This document shows, in pieces, positions 23,957 to 28,693 of a stretch of DNA of 28,693 nucleotides (positions are counted from its first letter, which is position 1; every line of letters begins with the position of its first letter). The position numbers and the translations under genes were made by a program. The notes beneath the pieces were generated by a model. It worked only from the letters and a program-made list of their open reading frames with translations, made no database searches and was not told where the DNA came from. The stretch is from assembly GCA_002428045.1 (NCBI GenBank), contig DIZZ01000252.1:1-28693 (forward strand), in the 5' to 3' direction. The DNA is from Verrucomicrobia bacterium UBA6015 (GTDB lineage Bacteria > Verrucomicrobiota > Kiritimatiellia > UBA8416).

Positions 23957-24847
23957 ATGGACAAGGTGACATACAACGGCTGGAAAAATTGCGTACGACT
24001 GGCTAATCGTGACATTGAACTGATCGTCACCACCGCCGTCGGGCCACGGGTGGCAAGGCTTGGATTTATTGGCGAACGGAACCTGTTTGCGGAAATCCCG
24101 GGACAACAGGGAGGCAGCGGGGAATCCGAGTGGATGATCCGGGGCGGGCATCGATTCTGGATTGCGCCCGAGCAGAAACCCATGACCTATGAGCTGGATA
24201 ATTCGCCCATAGCCGTCGAGGAGATTGCGGGAGGGGTCCGTACCTTGCAGCCCGTTGGTGCGCTATCGGGCTGCGCCAAGCGCATGGACATCACCCTGGA
24301 CGCCAATAGCAACCGGATCCATGTGCTGCACACGCTGACCAACCACGGAGAGCGCTCCATCCATATAGCACCCTGGGCGCTCTCGGTCATGGCGCCCGAT
24401 GGCATGGCCATCATTCCCCGTCCTGCCTTTATCCCGCATACCGACCGGGTGCTGCACAATCAGGAGTGGAGCCTGTGGGGCTATACGGACCTAACGGATC
24501 CACGCTGGTCACTGGGCCAGAAGTACCTATTTTTCCGGCAGGACCGCCACTGCGGCCCGAGCAAACTCGGCATCGCCCATCGCGAAGGCTGGGTCGGCTA
24601 CCAACTCGGCGAATTCCTTTTTGTCAAACATTTCGATTTTGATGAAACGGCGGTTTATCCCGATGGCGGCGTGAATTTCGAGACCTTCTCGAATGAAGAG
24701 ATCCTCGAACTTGAGACGCTGGGTGGACTGATCGACCTGGCACCCGAGACTACCGTCTCGCTGACCGAGACGTGGGATCTGCACCGGAGCACCCCAACCG
24801 TGACAACGGAGGCGGAGGCTGACCGCTGGGTCAAGTCACGGGTTTGA
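23957..24847 (+). CDS. Galactose-mutarotase-like protein (DUF4380-like)
   Basis: The 296-residue protein has no signal peptide and reads as a beta-sandwich of the galactose mutarotase superfold. Features seen: ELIVTTAVGPRVARLGF near the start, WMIRGGHRFWIAPEQ (about 56-70, a candidate sugar-binding His), VLHTLTNHGERSIHIAPWALSVMAPDG (about 118-145), FLFVKHFDFDE near 222 and NFETFSNEEILELETLGG near 240-256. These strands resemble aldose-1-epimerase-like and DUF4380 proteins. A sugar-binding or anomer-converting role in pentose or rhamnose metabolism fits the neighbourhood, but catalysis is not shown. AAGGAG at 23945-23950 supports the start. The gap to the xylulokinase is 41 bases, so cotranscription is likely. 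Confidence 0.75.
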   Translation: MDKVTYNGWKNCVRLANRDIELIVTTAVGPRVARLGFIGERNLFAEIPGQQGGSGESEWMIRGGHRFWIAPEQKPMTYELDNSPIAVEEIAGGVRTLQPVGALSGCAKRMDITLDANSNRIHVLHTLTNHGERSIHIAPWALSVMAPDGMAIIPRPAFIPHTDRVLHNQEWSLWGYTDLTDPRWSLGQKYLFFRQDRHCGPSKLGIAHREGWVGYQLGEFLFVKHFDFDETAVYPDGGVNFETFSNEEILELETLGGLIDLAPETTVSLTETWDLHRSTPTVTTEAEADRWVKSRV

Positions 24848-24891
24848 CCCCCGACCGCTTTACGAATTGTTCGATTGAAAGGAAACATCAA

Positions 24892-26148
24892 ATGTCTGCA
24901 CCAGATTTGAAATCGGCCTACAAAACGATCATGGACGACCATTTTCCGCCCAGGATGGAGATCAGCTACGTCGAGTCCGACGGACAACGCCAGACGCTCT
25001 GCTACGAAAAGGCGACATGGCGGATTGACGGCGTCGAGAACGGCTTGCGCTATGGCGAGAATCCGGGGCAGGAAGCGGCACTGTTCCGATTGATCAACGG
25101 CAACCTCACGCTCGGGAACGTCACCTCCATCCAGCCCGGGCACTATCTGGCTTCCGATGTCGAGCTGCTACAATCCGGGAAGCACCCCGGCAAGACGAAT
25201 ATCACCGACGTGGACAATGCCCTCAATATCCTGCGCTACCTGATGGACACTCCCTGCGCCGCCATCATCAAGCACAACAATCCCTGCGGGGTCGCCAAGG
25301 CGACAACCATCGGCGAGGCGTATCACAAGGCCAACATGGCCGACCGACTGGCAGCCTTCGGCGGGGCGATCGTCCTGAACCGGGCCTGCGACCTGGGAAC
25401 CGCTCGCCAGATCAACGAGAATTATGCTGAGGTCGTTGCCGCCCCGGAGTTTGAAGCCGGGGTCATGGATCTGTTCAAGCAGAAAGCCAACCTGCGCGTG
25501 ATGCGCATCGGCAATATCGAGCGGCTCCAGCAGTTCGCGGGAACGCGTTTCGTTGATTTCAAGTCCCTGATTGACGGGGGCCTCGTGGCACAGTGGTCAT
25601 TCGTGCCCGAGGCGCGGTCGTCCGATAAGCTACTGCCAGCCGTCACGACCTACAAGGGACAGGAATACCGGGTCAACCGGGCACCCACAGCACAAGAACT
25701 GGATGACATGCTATTTGGCTGGCTGGTGGAAGCTGGTGTGACCAGCAACTCCGTGTTGTACGTAAAGGATGGCGTGACCGTCGGTATCGGTACCGGCGAG
25801 CAGGATCGGGTTGGCGTCGCCCAGATTGCCCGTGACAAGGCCTACACCAAACTGGCGGATCGGTTGTGCTGGGAACGTCATGGCGAACCCTACAACAACC
25901 TTGAGAATGCCGACGCCAAGGCCGCGATTGACGCCGAGGTCACCGATAGAAAAGGTGGACTGCCTGGCTGCTGCATGGTATCGGATGCCTTCTTCCCCTT
26001 CCGGGATGGGATTGATGTCGGACTGAGCGAAGGGATTCGGGCCGTGATACAACCCGGCGGATCCATGCGCGATGCCGAAGTGATCGAAGCCTGCAACGAA
26101 TACGATGCGTCCATGTGCTTCACCGGTCAACGTAGCTTCAAGCACTAG
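24892..26148 (+). CDS. purH: Stand-alone AICAR transformylase (PurH C-terminal domain only)
   Basis: The protein has 418 residues and carries only the transformylase half of PurH, which converts AICAR plus 10-formyl-THF to FAICAR in purine synthesis. Visible motifs are GLRYGENPGQEAALFR (51-66), the catalytic KHNNPCGVAK (127-136, Lys-His pair), ADRLAAFGGAIVLNR (about 148-162), SDAFFPFRDGIDVGL and QPGGSMRDAEVIEACNEYDASMCFTGQRSFKH at the end. The N-terminal IMP cyclohydrolase domain of about 200 residues is absent, and no such gene lies nearby, so IMP closure must be done elsewhere. I chose ATG 24892, with AAAGGA at 24878-24883; a TTG 16 codons upstream is unlikely. It follows two sugar genes closely, an unusual setting for purine synthesis. 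Confidence 0.92.
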   Translation: MSAPDLKSAYKTIMDDHFPPRMEISYVESDGQRQTLCYEKATWRIDGVENGLRYGENPGQEAALFRLINGNLTLGNVTSIQPGHYLASDVELLQSGKHPGKTNITDVDNALNILRYLMDTPCAAIIKHNNPCGVAKATTIGEAYHKANMADRLAAFGGAIVLNRACDLGTARQINENYAEVVAAPEFEAGVMDLFKQKANLRVMRIGNIERLQQFAGTRFVDFKSLIDGGLVAQWSFVPEARSSDKLLPAVTTYKGQEYRVNRAPTAQELDDMLFGWLVEAGVTSNSVLYVKDGVTVGIGTGEQDRVGVAQIARDKAYTKLADRLCWERHGEPYNNLENADAKAAIDAEVTDRKGGLPGCCMVSDAFFPFRDGIDVGLSEGIRAVIQPGGSMRDAEVIEACNEYDASMCFTGQRSFKH

Positions 26149-26164
26149 ATGCCCACCCAACGTA

Positions 26165-26185
26165 CCCGGAGTATCTTGCTCCGGG
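26165..26185. terminator. Perfect 7-bp hairpin after the transformylase gene
   Basis: CCCGGAG (26165-26171) pairs perfectly with CTCCGGG (26179-26185) around a 7-base loop, 17 bases past the transformylase stop. No U-tract follows directly; the next T-rich stretch (TTCTTTATCTCTC) begins about 22 bases later. It may end the sugar/purine transcript or stabilise its 3' end. Confidence 0.45.
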
Positions 26186-26232
26186 ATGGTCCGGAATTGG
26201 TCCGTAATTCTTTATCTCTCGATGGATTATGA

Positions 26233-26260
26233 TTGCAGTCCCAGGTCTACCCGCTATACT
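26233..26260 (+). promoter_or_regulatory. Sigma-70-type promoter immediately before the lipoprotein gene
   Basis: TTGCAG (26233-26238) and TATACT (26255-26260) are separated by 16 bases. A start of transcription 6-10 bases downstream falls at 26267-26270, the first base of the chosen ATG, so the mRNA would be leaderless or nearly so. No Shine-Dalgarno sequence precedes that ATG, which agrees. Confidence 0.5.
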
Positions 26261-26269
26261 GGCTCCAAG

Positions 26270-27061
26270 ATGAAGCGTGAGTATTTTCAGTTACTACAGG
26301 ACGTTGGCAGGCCGTTATGCTGTGTAGCGGTATGGGTCGGCACCATGGTGCTGACGACGGGTTGCTTTACCACATCGCAACGCATCAACCGTTACACCGC
26401 ATCAGCCAAAGATCGGCCAGCGTCCGTCATCCAAGCCCTGCACGAAGGGAATCGGGCGGTGCCCGGCATGACAGCCAGGGAAGTTCGGCTCGTCCTGGGT
26501 TCCCCTTCCCGTATAACCACCCCTCCACCACCGGCCACCCTTGTGTGGCATTACGACCGCCGCCCGATGCGCAAACGCGTCCTCCTGCAGGAATCTGCAC
26601 TCTGGGACCTGCCTGTCCCGCAGTATAGTATCTATTTTGATGCCAACCGGATCGTTCTGAATGTTATTGACCATGCAACGGTTGCGGATGCAAAAAGCGA
26701 GACCCCACCGCCAGTGCCACCGACAGAATCGGCGTCCATAAACCCTGCCGAATCTTCATCCACCCGCTCACCAGACCAACCCGTGCCTCGCGCCACCGTG
26801 ATCCCCACATACGACCCACCAGCCGAAGAAATCAACGTCCAGAACTGGCCCGATATCACGCTGCAAGGCATCTCGGCGAGCAGCCATGCCCATCGTGCGG
26901 TGATTAACGGCAAGGTCTATGAACGCGACGAGGAAATCCTCGGAGGGGTCCGTTTGCTGGCCATTTATGCGAATGGCGTCGTTCTGGAGTATCGACAGAA
27001 ACGAGCCTTCCTGCGGACGGGAGAAAGCATCATTACCGACATACCACCTGATGAGAAATAG
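26270..27061 (+). CDS. Lipoprotein with BamE/SmpA-like and GspB-like C-terminal modules
   Basis: The protein has 263 residues. A lipoprotein-type signal ends in VLTTGC with the modified Cys at 32 (Thr at -3 is less usual). Residues about 55-135 resemble SmpA/BamE: VPGMTAREVRLVLGSPSRI, then LVWHYDRRP and QYSIYFDANRIVLNV. A Pro/Ser/Thr-rich linker (about 145-185) follows. Residues 205-263 match the C-terminal domain of type II secretion protein GspB: RAVINGKVYERDEEILGGVRLLAIYANGVVLEY. The protein probably sits in the inner leaflet of the outer membrane or in the inner membrane, facing the periplasm, and helps assemble a secretin or pilus system; no such genes are in the window. The frame is open upstream to 26105, but ATG 26270 gives the signal peptide. 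Confidence 0.8.
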   Translation: MKREYFQLLQDVGRPLCCVAVWVGTMVLTTGCFTTSQRINRYTASAKDRPASVIQALHEGNRAVPGMTAREVRLVLGSPSRITTPPPPATLVWHYDRRPMRKRVLLQESALWDLPVPQYSIYFDANRIVLNVIDHATVADAKSETPPPVPPTESASINPAESSSTRSPDQPVPRATVIPTYDPPAEEINVQNWPDITLQGISASSHAHRAVINGKVYERDEEILGGVRLLAIYANGVVLEYRQKRAFLRTGESIITDIPPDEK

Positions 27062-27070
27062 GGAGTTTAT

Positions 27071-27637
27071 ATGCCCGCCTCCGTATTGATCCCCCTCGCC
27101 CATGGCGTGGAAGAAATGGAAGCGGTGATTGTCATCGATGTTCTGCGTCGCGCTGGCTGGAATGTAGTCAGTGCAGCCGTCGGGAATGAACTGAACATTA
27201 CCGCCTCGCGCGGCGTGACGTTCATGGCCGATGGACTGTGGACCGAGGTTGCCGCGCCAACGACACGCCATGATGCCATCGTGATTGTCGGCGGGCTGCG
27301 AGGCACACGCGCACTATGCGGTGATACGAGGGTGCTTGAGGCACTTCGCACCTTTGCCCAGCAAGGAAAATGGATCGGCTCGATATGCGCAGGACCACTG
27401 GTGCTGCAGGCTGCTGGCGTTCTGAATGGCTGCCATTACACTTGCTACCCGGGGATTGAATCGGAAATCACGGGATCCATGCACCATACCGAGCCGGTCG
27501 TGCATGATCCAACCCGGCGGCTAATCACCAGCCAAGGCCCCGGCACGGCATTCCTGTTTGCCCTGGCGCTGGTAGAGGCGATCGACGGCAGAACCGCCGC
27601 CGACCGCCTTCGCGAGCAGTTGCGCCTAGTCGCGTGA
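27071..27637 (+). CDS. DJ-1/PfpI family protein
   Basis: The 188-residue protein has the size and layout of DJ-1/YajL/ThiJ proteins. PLAHGVEEMEAVIVIDVLRRAGW at 8-30 holds the conserved glutamate beside the nucleophile. IVIVGGLRGTRAL (70-82) is the glycine-rich loop, and GSICAGPLVLQAAGVL has the nucleophilic cysteine at 106, the same number as in human DJ-1. HHTEPVVHDPTRRLITSQGPGTAFLFALALVEAI is the C-terminal signature. Family members act as glyoxalases, glycated-protein or nucleotide repair enzymes, or redox-protective proteins; the reaction is debated. It is cytoplasmic. GGGAG at 27061-27065 overlaps the lipoprotein's stop, so the two genes are probably cotranscribed. Its last 12 bases overlap the 3' end of the convergent RRM gene. 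Confidence 0.93.
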   Translation: MPASVLIPLAHGVEEMEAVIVIDVLRRAGWNVVSAAVGNELNITASRGVTFMADGLWTEVAAPTTRHDAIVIVGGLRGTRALCGDTRVLEALRTFAQQGKWIGSICAGPLVLQAAGVLNGCHYTCYPGIESEITGSMHHTEPVVHDPTRRLITSQGPGTAFLFALALVEAIDGRTAADRLREQLRLVA

Positions 27638-28063
27638 CTTGGAACGAGCCTCGTTCACAACCATTTTGCGGCTCAGGATCTCCTTGCCATTCATCGCCTT
27701 GACCGCCTTGTCCGCACCGCTTTGCGTTGCCATCTCGACAAATCCATAGCCCTTGGAACGGTCATTGAATTTATTCTTGATTACACGAATCGAAAGGACA
27801 TCGCCGAATTCGCCGAAGGTCTTCTTCAGTTCGGCTTCGGACATGTCATACGAGAGATTTCCCACATAAAGCTCAATGCCCTCTCCCGTTCCTCCGAATT
27901 CGTCGCCTGCCGACTTATGCGATGACGCCGAAGACGATGAGGACGACGATTTGTGGCACCGGCGCGGCGCAATCCGCACACGTCCTGCCACGAAACCAAT
28001 CACCAATCCAGCCAACGCTGACGCTGCTGCAATTTCCGTTGCTTCAAAACTCTCGAATGCCAT
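27626..28063 (-). CDS. RRM RNA-binding protein with N-terminal membrane helix
   Basis: The protein has 145 residues. Residues 64-140 are a single RNA recognition motif with RNP2 LYVGNL (65-70) and RNP1 KGYGFVEM (104-111), plus the usual helix phrases AELKKTFGEFGDV and GADKAVKAMNGKEI. It ends in a basic tail, NEARSKSRD. Bacterial RRM proteins of this type bind single-stranded RNA. The unusual part is the N-terminus: a hydrophobic segment IAAASALAGLVIGFVAG (11-27), a basic patch (RVRIAPRR), then a Ser run (39-46). By the positive-inside rule the RRM would face the cytoplasm, tethered to the membrane. The start ATG at 28063-28061 follows AGGAGAAG. It lies 76 bases downstream of rpoD on the same strand; no clear terminator lies between. 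Confidence 0.9.
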   Translation of the reverse strand: MAFESFEATEIAAASALAGLVIGFVAGRVRIAPRRCHKSSSSSSSASSHKSAGDEFGGTGEGIELYVGNLSYDMSEAELKKTFGEFGDVLSIRVIKNKFNDRSKGYGFVEMATQSGADKAVKAMNGKEILSRKMVVNEARSKSRD

Positions 28064-28139
28064 TCTTTTCTTCTCCTAACTAGGGTTCATTTTCTGTTAT
28101 TACGACGCCGGGGAACGCGCACACTTGCCCGCCTAACGT

Positions 28140-28693
28140 CTACTTCATCTCCAGGAAGCCTTCCAACTTCCTGATCCGGGTGGGGTGCCGAAGTTTGCGC
28201 AACGCCTTGGCTTCGATCTGCCGAATGCGTTCGCGCGTTACCGCAAATTTCTTCCCCACCTCTTCCAGTGTCCGCGAATAACCGTCGGTCAGCCCGAAGC
28301 GGTAATCAAGCACCTGGCGTTCTCTTTCCGTCAACGTATCCAGCACATCCTGCAGGCGATCCTTGAGCATGCTGTACGCCGTCATCTCCGAAGGGTTTTC
28401 CGCTGATTTATCCTCGATGAAATCACCGAAGTGGGCGTCATCCCCTTCACCAACTGGACTTTGCAGTGATATCGGCTGCTGTGCCATTTTATACACGGCA
28501 CGCACCCGGTCCACCGGCATTTCCATCTCCTCCGCCGCCTCCTCTGGCGTGGGTTCCCGCCCGAACTGCTGCACCAGCTTCTTCTGAACCCTGAGCAGCT
28601 TGTTGATCGTCTCGATCATGTGCACGGGAATCCGGATGGTTCTCGCCTGATCAGCAATCGCCCGTGTTGCCGCCTGCCGAATCCACCACGTCG
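28140..28693 (-). CDS. rpoD: RNA polymerase primary sigma factor RpoD (C-terminal part)
   Basis: The gene runs off the right edge; 183 complete C-terminal codons plus the stop are present. The visible part starts in region 2.4 (TWWIRQAATRAIADQARTIR) and continues through region 3 (IPVHMIETINKLLRVQKKLVQQFGREPTPEEAAEEM, ISLQSPVGEGDDAHFGDFIED) to region 4. Region 4 includes LTERERQVLDYRFGL, TLEEVGKKFAVTRERIRQIEAKALRKLRHP, the helix-turn-helix that reads the -35 box. This is the housekeeping sigma factor, and the intact region 4.2 fits the TTGnnn -35 boxes proposed elsewhere in the window. The protein ends KLEGFLEMK, a usual RpoD terminus. The N-terminal regions 1.1-2.3 are outside the window. 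Confidence 0.97.
   Translation of the reverse strand, partial: TWWIRQAATRAIADQARTIRIPVHMIETINKLLRVQKKLVQQFGREPTPEEAAEEMEMPVDRVRAVYKMAQQPISLQSPVGEGDDAHFGDFIEDKSAENPSEMTAYSMLKDRLQDVLDTLTERERQVLDYRFGLTDGYSRTLEEVGKKFAVTRERIRQIEAKALRKLRHPTRIRKLEGFLEMK

Overview
The window looks like chromosomal DNA of a Gram-negative bacterium of the PVC superphylum, most plausibly Kiritimatiellota, Lentisphaerota or Verrucomicrobiota. The assignment rests on gene content only: a long MoxR-type DUF58/VWA operon, a GH78 rhamnosidase, an O-acetyltransferase/glycosyltransferase remnant, a lipoprotein and a predicted outer-membrane barrel, and 9-nt tandem GGWCSGATC repeats at gene junctions. Most of the DNA is moderately GC-rich. 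No rRNA, tRNA, CRISPR array, transposase or phage gene was found.

Region 1 (1-15914, all + strand) is one tight operon-like array. It holds the tail of an unidentified gene, a DUF58 protein, two membrane-anchored VWA proteins, a 1498-residue membrane/coiled-coil protein, a secreted alpha/alpha-toroid (squalene-cyclase-repeat) protein, a large protein with two cysteine-less thioredoxin-like modules, and a secreted transglutaminase-like protein. Several junctions are 4-base ATGA stop/start overlaps. The first five genes match the layout of MoxR-associated envelope systems. The last three are predicted exported proteins that could be clients or effectors; that role is inference. A 9-nt repeat occurs five times before the DUF58 gene and five times again as the hydrophobic core of the toroid protein's signal peptide.

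Region 2 (about 15870-17740) is a small polysaccharide-type locus: a serine-acetyltransferase-like protein and a family 2 glycosyltransferase. It carries signs of decay: an in-frame membrane segment without a start codon that follows an A AAA AAC heptamer, and a 21-codon ORF resembling the N-terminus of a lost glycosyltransferase. A terminator shared at the 3' ends separates it from a minus-strand gene for a small beta-barrel protein with a clear promoter.

Region 3 (about 18390-26190) concerns sugar use. On the minus strand lie an EamA/DMT transporter and a cytoplasmic GH78 alpha-L-rhamnosidase. Divergent from them on the plus strand are a eukaryotic-type xylulokinase, a mutarotase-like protein and a stand-alone AICAR transformylase. 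The shared intergenic region holds a promoter with a palindrome in its spacer.

Region 4 (about 26200-28693) holds a lipoprotein joining a BamE/SmpA-like module to a GspB-like C-terminal module, a DJ-1/PfpI protein, a convergent RRM RNA-binding protein with an N-terminal membrane helix, and the C-terminal part of the primary sigma factor RpoD running off the right edge.
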